This document shows, in pieces, positions 13,958 through 21,440 of a stretch of DNA of 26,585 bases. Position 1 is the first letter of the stretch; each line of letters begins with the position of its first letter. The notes beneath the pieces were generated by a model, which saw nothing but the letters and a program-made list of their open reading frames with translations, searched no databases and was not told the origin of the DNA. Source of the stretch: an uncultured Bacteroides sp. (GTDB lineage Bacteria; Bacteroidota; Bacteroidia; Bacteroidales; Bacteroidaceae); assembly GCF_949298305.1 (NCBI RefSeq), contig NZ_CASFWU010000033.1, positions 1 through 26,585 on the forward strand, written 5' to 3'. Made by a program: the position numbers and the translations under genes.

Positions 13958-14821
13958 CTACGGCAGGAAAGCGTAGTCCAGTATGCGCAGGTAGGTGCAA
14001 TCGTAGCTTTCTGTCACCACGCGGCAATTCTGAACCCAACCGTCCTCGTCCGTATCGTACGTATAAGTAGTGAATTCGCCGCTTTCGGCGTTGTCCGTCG
14101 GTTCGCAGCGGGCAAGCAGCACGTCGTAGGCATCGCCCAGCAGGCGGGCATAAAGAGCTGTCTTGTGCAGGGACAAGGGATAGAGTTCCTCCAAGAAGAG
14201 ACAGGGCAGTTGTGCCTTGTTGACCGTGCCTCCCTCGGTGGGCAAAGCAAGTACGAAGCTTTGGCTGTCGCCGTCCACCACACGGGTCACTAAGGGTGCT
14301 TCCAGCCTTGTGTAGTCAATGTTGATTTCGGCATAAGGTTCCGCAGCGTCTTCCAACGTCTCGGTCAGCCGCTCCAGATAGTGTTTCTCCGAAGGAAGGC
14401 CGGTATAATCAAATGTATAATGCCGCACCTCGCCCGCAGGTGTTTCGGAGGTGCAGGCCGTGGCCCTTCCGTCAGAGTCCAATGTGTAAGTCAGGACATT
14501 GCCCGCATCGTCGGCAATGCGGACAGTCTGCCCGTCGTAAGCCACTTCCGTGTTCCGCTCAAGCAGTATTGCTCCTACACCGTCTGTGGTCTGCCGCTGG
14601 AGGCAGGAACGCAATTGTCCCGTTTCATTGTATGTGTAGATTTGCGTGGAAGTCACAGTCTGCGCATCATTGTCCAGTACTTCGGTAATCTCTAGGGCCG
14701 TATATCCTAAGGGGAGTTCTACTTCGGGATTTTCTACTTCTTCGGGAGTTTCGGAGCTATCGTCCTTACAGCCTGTCACTGCCAGCAGCAGGAGGAGCAG
14801 TAAAAGATATTTCTGTTTCAT
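13958..14821 (-). CDS. Surface-exposed lipoprotein of unknown function
   Basis: This 287-residue protein starts with a lipoprotein signal peptide (MKQKY, a run of leucines, then VTGC) with the lipidated Cys at position 17. KDDSSE follows the Cys, an acidic stretch like the Bacteroidetes lipoprotein export signal, so the protein is probably on the cell surface. The body has repeated aromatic/glycine hairpins (IYTYNETGQLRSC, VLTYTLDSDGRAT, HYTFDYTGLPSEKHYLERL) like the YD/RHS-type beta strands of DUF4595-like proteins. I recognise no enzyme motif. It is divergent from the DUF3836-like gene across a gap containing three TGTCCG dyads. Confidence 0.85.
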   Translation of the reverse strand: MKQKYLLLLLLLLAVTGCKDDSSETPEEVENPEVELPLGYTALEITEVLDNDAQTVTSTQIYTYNETGQLRSCLQRQTTDGVGAILLERNTEVAYDGQTVRIADDAGNVLTYTLDSDGRATACTSETPAGEVRHYTFDYTGLPSEKHYLERLTETLEDAAEPYAEINIDYTRLEAPLVTRVVDGDSQSFVLALPTEGGTVNKAQLPCLFLEELYPLSLHKTALYARLLGDAYDVLLARCEPTDNAESGEFTTYTYDTDEDGWVQNCRVVTESYDCTYLRILDYAFLP

Positions 14822-14848
14822 TATGGTTCTTTTTTGCGTTTGTCACGA

Positions 14849-14856
14849 CAAAGATA
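14849..14856 (-). promoter_or_regulatory. -7 box for the lipoprotein gene
   Basis: The minus strand reads TATCTTTG, matching TAnnTTTG, 28 bases before the lipoprotein start codon. Confidence 0.6.
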
Positions 14857-14900
14857 AGCGTAAAAGCCACACTTTGTACTCCCTATTCTTCTCTTTTTTC

Positions 14901-14967
14901 TGTCCGAAAACGGGCACATGTCTGCCACTGTCCGCTTTCAGGCGGACAGTTGTCCGTTTGCGGACAA
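14901..14967. promoter_or_regulatory. Three TGTCCG/CGGACA dyad sites, probable activator binding sites
   Basis: Three dyads lie within 67 bp. They are TGTCCGAAAACGGGCA (14901-14916, one mismatch), TGTCCGCTTTCAGGCGGACA (14929-14948, perfect 7-bp arms) and TTGTCCGTTTGCGGACAA (14950-14967, perfect 7-bp arms). They stand about 45 to 110 bp upstream of the sigma-54-like promoter at 15012 and 45 to 110 bp upstream of the lipoprotein -7 box on the other side. A dimeric activator is the natural reading. Sites for a sigma-54 enhancer-binding protein are the favoured guess. Confidence 0.7.
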
Positions 14968-15011
14968 CAGAAAAAATCTATTTATTGTTGATTTACAGCG
15001 CGTTGGCTATC

Positions 15012-15027
15012 TGGCACGAGTTTTGAA
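15012..15027 (+). promoter_or_regulatory. Sigma-54-type promoter upstream of the DUF3836-like gene
   Basis: TGGCACGAGTTTTGAA matches the sigma-54 consensus TGGCACG-N4-TTGC[A/T] at every position except the C of the -12 GC. The -24 GG is at 15013-15014 and the -12 G at 15025. No TAnnTTTG box was found between here and the gene at 15140. The dyads at 14901-14967 would serve as enhancer sites. Transcription would start near 15038, giving a leader of about 100 nt. Confidence 0.6.
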
Positions 15028-15139
15028 TAATAGTGGGTGAAGGCGGTTCCACAGAACTTGCAGGCGATGCAACCTTGAGGAACGCTGATTCCGTCTAATT
15101 CATAAAAACGAATAATAACTCTATAAAAACAAAAGCATT

Positions 15140-15646
15140 ATGAAGACTCTTTCTTTTATCAAGACTCTGGCCCTTGCGGCAGCATTCATCATTGGCAGTA
15201 CACTGGACAACAACGCTTGTGCACAGTCCGACAAGTTTATCACCAATCAGGAAATGGAAAACGGCCTCACCGTGGCAAAGACCATCTTCAAGCAGGACGG
15301 CAACTACCTGCACCGCCACATGCGCTACGAGTTTGCCTACGACGAGCAGAACCGCCTCATTGAAAAACGGGCCAGCAAATGGAACGGAGCTACTGACGAG
15401 TGGGAACCCTACTTCCGCATCAGTTACCGCTATACCGACGCGGAAATCATCATGAACTATGCACGCTGGAACCAATCGCACCAGGCCTACGACAAGGAGT
15501 GTTCGGAGAGCGTCTACGAGCTGGACGAAAACAACCTGCCCGTGGCCTATCGAAGCTACAGGCAGACCGGCGACAAGCCGGAATGGGCCCTGGTCTGCCA
15601 CCACCGCTTCGACCCCACGGCCTTCCTGCTGGCTGCGGCCGAATGA
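15140..15646 (+). CDS. DUF3836-like secreted protein
   Basis: This 168-residue protein has a signal peptide (residues 1-29, ending NNACAQ). The mature part fits DUF3836-type Bacteroides proteins: VAKTIFKQDG, MRYEFAYDEQNRLIEKRASKWNGATDEWEPYFRISYRYTDAEIIMNYARWNQ and YELDENNLP are the usual beta-hairpin repeats. Function is unknown; these small exported proteins often occur in families within one genome. The upstream DNA has a sigma-54-like promoter and dyad sites rather than a housekeeping promoter, which suggests signal-dependent expression. It ends convergent with miaB across a 558-bp gap. Confidence 0.75.
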   Translation: MKTLSFIKTLALAAAFIIGSTLDNNACAQSDKFITNQEMENGLTVAKTIFKQDGNYLHRHMRYEFAYDEQNRLIEKRASKWNGATDEWEPYFRISYRYTDAEIIMNYARWNQSHQAYDKECSESVYELDENNLPVAYRSYRQTGDKPEWALVCHHRFDPTAFLLAAAE

Positions 15647-15785
15647 GGCGGCTGCCTTCCATTTTGACACTTTGACTTTCCTGATGCGCGAGAATCCGTT
15701 TTTTCCGCCCTTCCGCCCGGCTTGTGTGGAAAAACGGAAGCGAAAACACGCAACCGGCTGCCTGGCAGGCGGATAGCGAAATCCT

Positions 15786-15793
15786 TACATTTG
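15786..15793 (+). promoter_or_regulatory. Possible -7 box ahead of the 15806 hairpin
   Basis: TACATTTG matches TAnnTTTG. A transcript from it would begin near 15800, just before the long hairpin. No -33 match is evident. Confidence 0.35.
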
Positions 15794-15805
15794 AAATAGC
15801 GGAAA

Positions 15806-15860
15806 AAACGGCTTCCGAGGAGACAAGACACCCGTCTTGCGGCTCCCGGAAGCCGTTTTT
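15806..15860. terminator. Long bidirectional hairpin between convergent genes
   Basis: The outer arms AAAACGGCTTCCG (15806-15818) and CGGAAGCCGTTTT (15847-15859) pair perfectly. Inside, GGAG/CTCC and CAAGAC/GTCTTG extend the stem to a four-base loop. A-runs before and T-runs after allow termination on both strands, for the DUF3836-like gene and miaB. With the -7 box just upstream it could also be a short structured RNA. Confidence 0.75.
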
Positions 15861-15906
15861 GCAGAGCCGGCTGCCCTTCCTGAAGGCCGGAACAAGGCTT
15901 TTGGAC

Positions 15907-16038
15907 GCTCCGCACAAGCATTTTGCGCGCTCCGGGCAAGCAATCTGCGTGCTCCGAACAAGCAATCTGCCCGGACGGAGCAAGCACGGCGGACGGACGG
16001 AGCTTGCATGGCGGACGCTCCAAGCATGCCGAAAGTGC
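15907..16038. repeat. 22-bp tandem repeat array 4, divergent subfamily (six units)
   Basis: Six contiguous 22-bp units begin at 15907, 15929, 15951, 15973, 15995 and 16017. The first three read GCTCCG followed by CAAGCA and a TCTGCG-type tail; units four and five read GGACGGAG, CAAGCA or CTTGCA, then GGCGGAC. The unit length and CAAGCA/CTTGCA core are those of arrays 1-3, but the dyad symmetry is weaker. It lies between the DUF3836-like gene and miaB. The rest of 16039-16204 shows only a small AATCCG/CGGATT hairpin near 16128. Confidence 0.8.
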
Positions 16039-16204
16039 CTTTCCGCCCTCTATCCGGCGCTTTTTACAAAAAGCCCGTGTCAGCAAAAACCTCCACAGCC
16101 AAACATTTTGAAAGCATTTTGCGGATAATCCGGACAATCGGATTTACATCTTCCGCGCAAGCCCCGCCTGCCCCGCCACGGAACCCGCCACGGGCCGGCC
16201 GCCT

Positions 16205-17575
16205 TCAGTCCACGACCTCGCCCTTCAGCGTGGCCGAACTGCTTTCGGTAATTCTGACCCGGATGAATTCGCCCACCCGGTGCGTACCACGGTCGAACAC
16301 CACCACCCGGTTCTGCTCCGTACGTCCGTAGAGCTGGTCGCGGCTGCGTTTGCTCACTCCCTCGGCCAGCACTTCGTACTCGCGGCCCACGCAGCGGGCG
16401 TTGGCCTCGGCCGAAAAGCGGTTCTGCAAGGCGATGATTTCGTTCAGACGCCGTATTTTCACCTCTTCGGGCACGTCGTCGGGCAGGTGTTTGCTGGCGT
16501 AGGTGCCGGGCCGCTCGCTGTATTTGAACATGAAGGCCGCGTCGTAGCCGCACTCCTCCATCAGGGAGAGAGACATTTGGTGGTCCTCCTCCGTTTCGCT
16601 ATGGAAGCCGCTGAAGATGTCGGTCGACAGGCCGCAGTCGGGGATGATGCGGCGGATGGCGGCCACCCGCTCCAGGTACCATTCGCGGTCGTACTTGCGG
16701 TTCATCAGCTTCAGGATGCGGCTGCTGCCGCTCTGCACGGGCAGGTGGATGTGGCGGCATACGTTGGGCACGTCGGCTATCACCTGCAGGGTCTCGTCGC
16801 TCATGTCCTTGGGGTGCGACGTGGTGAAGCGCACCCGCATGCCCGGCACGGCTTCGGCCACCCTGCGCAGCAGCATGGGGAAAGTCACCACTTCACCGTC
16901 CGCCCGCTCAAAGCGGTAGGAGTTGACGTTCTGCCCCAGCAGAGTCACTTCCTTGTAGCCCTTGGCTTCCAGGTCTGCTACCTCGCGCAGGATGCTTTCC
17001 ACGTCGCGGCTGCGTTCCCGCCCGCGGGTGTAGGGCACAATGCAGTAGGTGCAGAAGTTGTTGCACCCGCGCATGATGGACACAAAGCCCGAGATGTGGT
17101 TGCCGCAGACGCGCGAGGGAATGACGTCGCGATAGGTCTCGGTAGTGGACAGCTCCACGTTGATGGCCTTCTCTCCTGCCTCCACCGAGGCAATCAGATC
17201 CGGCAGGCTGAGGTAGGCATCGGGGCCTGCCACCAGGTCTACGTGGTGCTCCTCAATCAGTTCTTCCTTCACCCGTTCGGCCATGCAGCCCAGCACGCCC
17301 ACTATCAGATGGCGCTTCTTCTTCCTCAGCGAATGAAAGAACTCCAGCCTGTTCAGGATTTTCTGTTCGGCATTGTCGCGGATGGAGCAGGTGTTCAGAA
17401 ACACCGCATCCGCCTCGTCCAGCGTGTCGGCCACCGAGTAGCCCGCCATCTGCATCACAGATGCAATCACTTCACTGTCTGCCACGTTCATCTGGCAGCC
17501 ATAGGTTTCGATGAACAACTTCTTGTTGCCATCGGCAGTTGCAGATTTAAAGTCTGCTCCCGTTACATTTTCCAT
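16205..17575 (-). CDS. miaB: tRNA-2-methylthio-N6-dimethylallyladenosine synthase
   Basis: This 456-residue radical-SAM methylthiotransferase adds a methylthio group to i6A37 of tRNA. The N-terminal UPF0004 domain binds the auxiliary cluster through Cys27 (ETYGCQMN), Cys63 (NTCSIR) and Cys97 (LGCMAER). The radical SAM motif GCNNFCTYCIVPYTRGRERSR has Cys171, Cys175 and Cys178. A C-terminal TRAM domain (about 395-456) binds tRNA. The start at 17575 (MENVTGADFK) was chosen because the upstream in-frame ATG at 17668 falls on the promoter box at 17666-17673. The gene is monocistronic. The first residues include the near-dyad GCAGATTTAAAGTCTGC at DNA level. Confidence 0.96.
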   Translation of the reverse strand: MENVTGADFKSATADGNKKLFIETYGCQMNVADSEVIASVMQMAGYSVADTLDEADAVFLNTCSIRDNAEQKILNRLEFFHSLRKKKRHLIVGVLGCMAERVKEELIEEHHVDLVAGPDAYLSLPDLIASVEAGEKAINVELSTTETYRDVIPSRVCGNHISGFVSIMRGCNNFCTYCIVPYTRGRERSRDVESILREVADLEAKGYKEVTLLGQNVNSYRFERADGEVVTFPMLLRRVAEAVPGMRVRFTTSHPKDMSDETLQVIADVPNVCRHIHLPVQSGSSRILKLMNRKYDREWYLERVAAIRRIIPDCGLSTDIFSGFHSETEEDHQMSLSLMEECGYDAAFMFKYSERPGTYASKHLPDDVPEEVKIRRLNEIIALQNRFSAEANARCVGREYEVLAEGVSKRSRDQLYGRTEQNRVVVFDRGTHRVGEFIRVRITESSSATLKGEVVD

Positions 17576-17665
17576 AAGTCTTTCGTTTATCTTAATTTTA
17601 CAGAGGATGTCCCTACGGCCTCCGATATTGGGGAGGAAACCGGTCGCATCCTGGCCTTTGCGCGG

Positions 17666-17673
17666 CAAAGATA
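17666..17673 (-). promoter_or_regulatory. -7 box for miaB
   Basis: The minus strand reads TATCTTTG. It lies 91 bases before the chosen miaB start and overlaps the alternative upstream ATG, which argues against that start. Confidence 0.55.
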
Positions 17674-17828
17674 CGGCTTTGGAGGCAATGTAGAAACACT
17701 TAAATTGATAATAAACGCAGAAGAGGTGCGAAAGGTTGCTTCCCTTACCGTTAAAATGCGTTAACAGAAATCACTTTCCTTAACCATATTGTTGCTTTAC
17801 AAGAAAATTTTCTACAACTTTGTGCAGT

Positions 17829-17905
17829 GAAAGAAACATTAGATTTTTTCATAGTTAAGGTTTAGGTTAAAAAAATTAAGGGGAGCTGTGAAGCTGCCCT
17901 TTTTT
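17829..17905 (+). ncRNA. Small RNA or attenuated leader, unit B
   Basis: A weak promoter (TACAACTTTG at 17813-17822, not a perfect TAnnTTTG) precedes a stretch with ATTTTTTCATAGTTAAGG and TTTAGGTTAAAAAAATTAAG. It then runs into a hairpin (GGGGAGCT/AGCTGCCC, one mismatch) and six T's. The core words and layout repeat those of unit A at 6347-6414, while the terminator stem differs. No ORF fits inside. It lies between divergent miaB and the gene at 17972, which has its own promoter, so an independent RNA is more likely than a leader. Confidence 0.55.
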
Positions 17906-17917
17906 CATGCCAAAATG

Positions 17918-17949
17918 TTGGCTGCAATCAGATTAATTAACTACCTTTG
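17918..17949 (+). promoter_or_regulatory. Promoter of the 17972 gene
   Basis: TTG at 17918-17920 and TACCTTTG at 17942-17949 with a 21-base gap match the Bacteroides consensus. The start codon is 23 bases downstream. Confidence 0.65.
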
Positions 17950-17971
17950 GCGGTGAATTACAAGCGAAGAA

Positions 17972-18379
17972 ATGGAAGATGTCTTTAAATTTCTCTTGAT
18001 TATAGGAGTAATAGTCTTCGGAATAGCCAGGCAATACAAGAAGGAGGCAGCCTCGAAGAGCGGGGACGGCCAACCCATGCCCGATGCCGACACCCCCCTG
18101 CCCGAAAACTGGGGAGGAAAAACCTATGGCGGCTACATTCCCGAAGGGCCACAGCCACAGACCGCAGACGCCTGCGCCGATGCGGCAACGCAGACACAGA
18201 GACTGACATCCTCCACCCGCCCGTCTCCCCCGAAAAGGACGGCGGAACCCTTCACACCCCGCACCGAATCCAAGGACTCCCGGCCTGCCGCAGACACTTC
18301 GCCCGAATATGACCTGCGCTCCATCGAAGAAGTGAGAAGGGGCATTATCTGGTCTGAAATCCTCAGGCGGAAATACTGA
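17972..18379 (+). CDS. Small membrane-anchored hypothetical protein
   Basis: This 135-residue protein does not match a family I can name. One hydrophobic segment (FLLIIGVIVFGIA, about residues 7-19) should anchor it, followed by a basic stretch (RQYKKEAASK). A long proline-, threonine- and serine-rich middle (about 30-110) is probably disordered. The ending YDLRSIEEVRRGIIWSEILRRKY looks helical and conserved in style; I recall similar C-termini in small Bacteroidales proteins, but no function is known. It has a good promoter and a short leader, so it is very likely a real gene. It lies 96 bp upstream of the CoA-transferase gene on the same strand and may be co-transcribed, since no other promoter for that gene is clear. 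Confidence 0.8.
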   Translation: MEDVFKFLLIIGVIVFGIARQYKKEAASKSGDGQPMPDADTPLPENWGGKTYGGYIPEGPQPQTADACADAATQTQRLTSSTRPSPPKRTAEPFTPRTESKDSRPAADTSPEYDLRSIEEVRRGIIWSEILRRKY

Positions 18380-18475
18380 TTCCCCAAGCGTTCGCTCCCC
18401 CGGAAAACAGCGACAAGAAAGAGACCGGACAACAATGCGATTTTTTACACGAAAAATAACTATAATAAAAGTATT

Positions 18476-19972
18476 ATGGCATTCAATTACATTTCAGCAG
18501 AAGAAGCTGCAAGCCTTATCAAACATGGCTACAACATCGGTTTAAGCGGATTTACACCCGCAGGTACTGCCAAAGCGGTGACACACGCCCTGGCCGCCAT
18601 CGCAGAAGAAGAACATGCAAAGGGAAATCCCTTCCAGATCGGTATCTTCACCGGAGCCTCCACGGGCGATGCCTGCGACGGCATCCTGTCGCGCGCCAAA
18701 GCCATCCGCTACCGTGCTCCCTACACCACCAACCCCGACTTCCGCAAAGCCGTGAACAACGGTGAGATTGCCTACAACGACATCCACCTTTCGCAAATGG
18801 CACAGGAGCTGCGCTATGGCTTCATGGGCAAAGTAAACGTGGCCATCATCGAAGCCTGCGAGCTGACCGAAGACGGTAAAATCTACCTGACCGCTGCCGG
18901 TGGTATCGCTCCTACCGTATGCCGCCTGGCCGACATGATTATCGTCGAGCTGAACGCTGCACACAGCAAGGCCGCCATGGGTCTGCACGACGTGTACGAA
19001 CCCCTTGACCCGCCTTACCGCCGCGAAATACCCATCACCAAGCCCAACGACCGCATCGGCCTGCCCTATATCCAGGTTGACCCGAAGAAGATTGTAGGCG
19101 TAGTAGAGACCAACTGGCCCGACGAGGCACGTTCGTTTGCAGCTGCCGACCCCGTAACCGACAAGATCGGACAGAACGTGGCCGACTTCCTGGTACACGA
19201 CATGAAGCGTGGCATCATCCCGCAAAGCTTCCTGCCGCTGCAGAGCGGTGTGGGCAACATTGCCAACGCCGTGCTCGGCGCACTGGGCCGCGACACCACC
19301 ATCCCCGCCTTCGACGTATATACCGAGGTTATCCAGAACTCCGTTATCGGCCTCATCCGCGACGGCCGCGTGAAGTTTGCTTCAGGCTGTTCGCTCACCG
19401 TTACCAACGACTGTCTGAACGGTGTATATCAGGACATGGACTTCTTCCGCGACAAGCTGGTACTCCGTCCGTCGGAAATCTCCAACAGCCCCGAAGTCAT
19501 CCGTCGTCTCGGCGTCATCTCCATCAATACCGCCATCGAAGCCGACATTTACGGCAACGTCAACTCCACGCACATTGGCGGAACGAAGATGATGAACGGC
19601 ATCGGCGGCAGCGGCGACTTCACACGCAATGCCTACATCTCTATCTTCACCTGCCCGTCCGTTGCCAAGGAAGGCAAGATCAGCGCCATCGTTCCGATGG
19701 TATCGCACGCCGACCACAGCGAACACGACGTCAACATCATCGTTACGGAACAGGGTGTGGCCGACCTCCGCGGCAAGAGCCCGAAGGAGCGTGCACAGAC
19801 CATCATCGAAAACTGCGTGCACCCCGACTACAAGAACATCCTTTGGGACTACCTGAAACTGACCGACGGCAAGTCGCAGACTCCGCACGCCATCCGTGCT
19901 GCCCTGGGCATGCACGCCGAACTGGCCAAGAGCGGCGACATGAAGAACGTAGACTGGGCACAGTACAAATAA
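18476..19972 (+). CDS. Succinate CoA-transferase (acetyl-CoA hydrolase/transferase family)
   Basis: This 498-residue protein matches the class I CoA-transferases that move CoA between propionyl- or acetyl-CoA and succinate. GLSGFTPAGTAKAV (22-35) is at the N-terminus, and QSGVGNIANAVLGAL (256-270) binds substrate. The segment FDVYTEVIQNSVI carries the catalytic Glu284 (the counterpart of Glu294 in Acetobacter AarC), and GGTKMMNGIGGSGDF is the family's second glycine-rich loop. In Bacteroides this activity produces succinyl-CoA for conversion to methylmalonyl-CoA and propionate, so it works downstream of the fumarate reductase encoded at 2068-6076. The family includes acetyl-CoA hydrolases, so the exact substrate is inferred. 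No obvious promoter lies in the 96 bp upstream. A strong terminator follows. Confidence 0.93.
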   Translation: MAFNYISAEEAASLIKHGYNIGLSGFTPAGTAKAVTHALAAIAEEEHAKGNPFQIGIFTGASTGDACDGILSRAKAIRYRAPYTTNPDFRKAVNNGEIAYNDIHLSQMAQELRYGFMGKVNVAIIEACELTEDGKIYLTAAGGIAPTVCRLADMIIVELNAAHSKAAMGLHDVYEPLDPPYRREIPITKPNDRIGLPYIQVDPKKIVGVVETNWPDEARSFAAADPVTDKIGQNVADFLVHDMKRGIIPQSFLPLQSGVGNIANAVLGALGRDTTIPAFDVYTEVIQNSVIGLIRDGRVKFASGCSLTVTNDCLNGVYQDMDFFRDKLVLRPSEISNSPEVIRRLGVISINTAIEADIYGNVNSTHIGGTKMMNGIGGSGDFTRNAYISIFTCPSVAKEGKISAIVPMVSHADHSEHDVNIIVTEQGVADLRGKSPKERAQTIIENCVHPDYKNILWDYLKLTDGKSQTPHAIRAALGMHAELAKSGDMKNVDWAQYK

Positions 19973-20011
19973 GCGGTTCCGCCCCACCGATGGAGCGGCC
20001 CCGTCCCTCAA

Positions 20012-20068
20012 GGACGGCCACAAGGCTTGCGGACAGACAGTCCGGGCCCTTGTGGCCGTCCGTTTTTT
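20012..20068 (+). terminator. Rho-independent terminator after the CoA-transferase
   Basis: Perfect 14-base arms GGACGGCCACAAGG (20012-20025) and CCTTGTGGCCGTCC (20048-20061) are followed by GTTTTTTG. The stop codon is 40 bases upstream. Confidence 0.88.
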
Positions 20069-20227
20069 GTCCGCTCCGCCCCAAGGCAGGGCCTCCTTTC
20101 AGCACAAAGCGCCACGCCTTACGGCGAGATGCCGCAAACCGGCCGGTTCAGGAACGTGCAGAAGGATGGAAGAAGCAGTCCGCCCCCGCCTTCATTGCAT
20201 GAAAGGAAGATGTGCGGGAAGCCCTCC

Positions 20228-20315
20228 GGACGATGCAAGCACGGTCCGCAGACCATGCAAGCATCGTCCTCAAACCATGCAAGCATTGTCCACGGACCGT
20301 GCAAGCATCGTCGGC
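20228..20315. repeat. 22-bp tandem repeat array 3 (four units, AA-centred)
   Basis: Four contiguous 22-bp units (20228-20249, 20250-20271, 20272-20293, 20294-20315) all carry the ATGCAAGCA or GTGCAAGCA core flanked by GAC on the left and GTCC-type bases on the right. They are in the opposite orientation to array 1. The array lies between the CoA-transferase terminator and the convergent DUF4261 gene. The remaining part of 20069-20227 shows nothing I can support. Confidence 0.85.
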
Positions 20316-20354
20316 ACGACCGTACCGGCACCCTCTGCCGGGGCCTCCAACGGG

Positions 20355-21440
20355 TCAATAGGCTATCTTCAGCGTCATGCCGGGCAGGGAGACGCCCTTG
20401 CTGCGGGTGATGGCATGCTTGTCGTCCTCCGAGAAGCCGATGGTCTCGCCGTCGTTCAGGACAACGTCGTTCTCCAGCACATAAACAGCCAGGCCGGACA
20501 GGAAGGCGCGCAGGTCGGCAGGCTCGGCGTCGACGTCCAGCACCTCCATCTCGTCCTTGCCGAACACATCCATGCCAAAGGTGTAGCAGCAGAAGCCTTG
20601 CTCGCCCGGATAGAGCCCGAACCAAATCCAGTTCATCACGGGCAGCCGCCCGTCTTTCATCACCTCGGCAAGATCGGCATAGAATTCGGGCTCGAACACC
20701 ACGCCGCTGGTATAGACGCCCGTCGCGTTCTCCTGCCCGCAGCAGCAGGCCAGCACCTTGACCAGCAGCTTGCCCCGCTCCAGCAGGCGTTCCTTTCCGC
20801 TGCCCGCCACGGTCACTACCAGATGCGCCTTGTGTGCCTTGGCCGCCTCCACCGCTCCGGGCCAGAAATAATTGAATTCGGCGCCCTCGACGGCCTCATC
20901 GTTGAGCATGGGGGCGGGCACCAGGACAACGCCCACAGTCAGCCCGTCGGCGCTGAAGCCCAACGCGATGCCCCCTTCAGAGGTCTCGCCCTTCACGTCC
21001 ACGCCCCACTTCTCCCCCAGGTCGCGGAGCAGCCGGTCCTTGTCCCACGCCGCTTCCTTCAGGAGCACAAAGCCGACAAACAGGCCGGTGTGCGCCCCAC
21101 GCTCTTCCCAGCGCTTGGCCTCGTTCATCCAGAACTCGCGCACCTGCTCCACCAGGGCCGTGGCCTGCTCCACCGCCGTGGCCTCGTCATACTCCTCCAT
21201 CCGGCTGAACACATGGCCGCAATGCTCCAGCCCGTCGCCCTCGTAACCGCCGCACACGCCCAGCAGCCACGGGGCGGAAGGGTCTTTCCGGTACTTGAAG
21301 TAATAGTAATGCATCTCGTGCAGGTCGAATGTGCCGGCACACTCTATCCGTTCAGGCTCCCGGCCCAGTTCGTTCGGATGGGCCAGCCACCGCACCATAG
21401 CCTTCTGTGCGGCTTCCAGTTGTTTTTTGTTCATAGTCAT
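20355..21440 (-). CDS. DUF4261 domain protein
   Basis: This 361-residue, soluble-looking protein has no signal peptide. The C-terminal half (about 155-361) matches DUF4261 in my reading: IALGFSADGLTVGVVLVPAPM, NYFWPGAVEAAKAHKAHLVV, ATGVYTSGVVFEPEFYADLAEVM, NWIWFGLYPGEQGF and FGKDEMEVLDVDAEPADLRAFL. The N-terminal half (GTFDLHEMHYYYFKYRKDPSAPWLLGVCGGYEGD) is a separate alpha/beta segment without a name I can give. DUF4261 proteins have been met near secretion-toxin loci and in stand-alone copies; no toxin gene is seen here. The start may be ATG 21440 or the in-frame ATG 21434. It is divergent from the 21671 gene. Confidence 0.82.
   Translation of the reverse strand: MTMNKKQLEAAQKAMVRWLAHPNELGREPERIECAGTFDLHEMHYYYFKYRKDPSAPWLLGVCGGYEGDGLEHCGHVFSRMEEYDEATAVEQATALVEQVREFWMNEAKRWEERGAHTGLFVGFVLLKEAAWDKDRLLRDLGEKWGVDVKGETSEGGIALGFSADGLTVGVVLVPAPMLNDEAVEGAEFNYFWPGAVEAAKAHKAHLVVTVAGSGKERLLERGKLLVKVLACCCGQENATGVYTSGVVFEPEFYADLAEVMKDGRLPVMNWIWFGLYPGEQGFCCYTFGMDVFGKDEMEVLDVDAEPADLRAFLSGLAVYVLENDVVLNDGETIGFSEDDKHAITRSKGVSLPGMTLKIAY

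Noticed and set aside
16280..17764. Long plus-strand ORF opposite miaB
   Set aside because: It is the antisense shadow of a complete miaB and lacks recognisable domains.
19986..20064. Rho-independent terminator as a possible attenuator of the DUF4261 gene
   Set aside because: DUF4261 is on the opposite strand and starts more than 1.3 kb away; the hairpin fits as the 3' end of the CoA-transferase gene.
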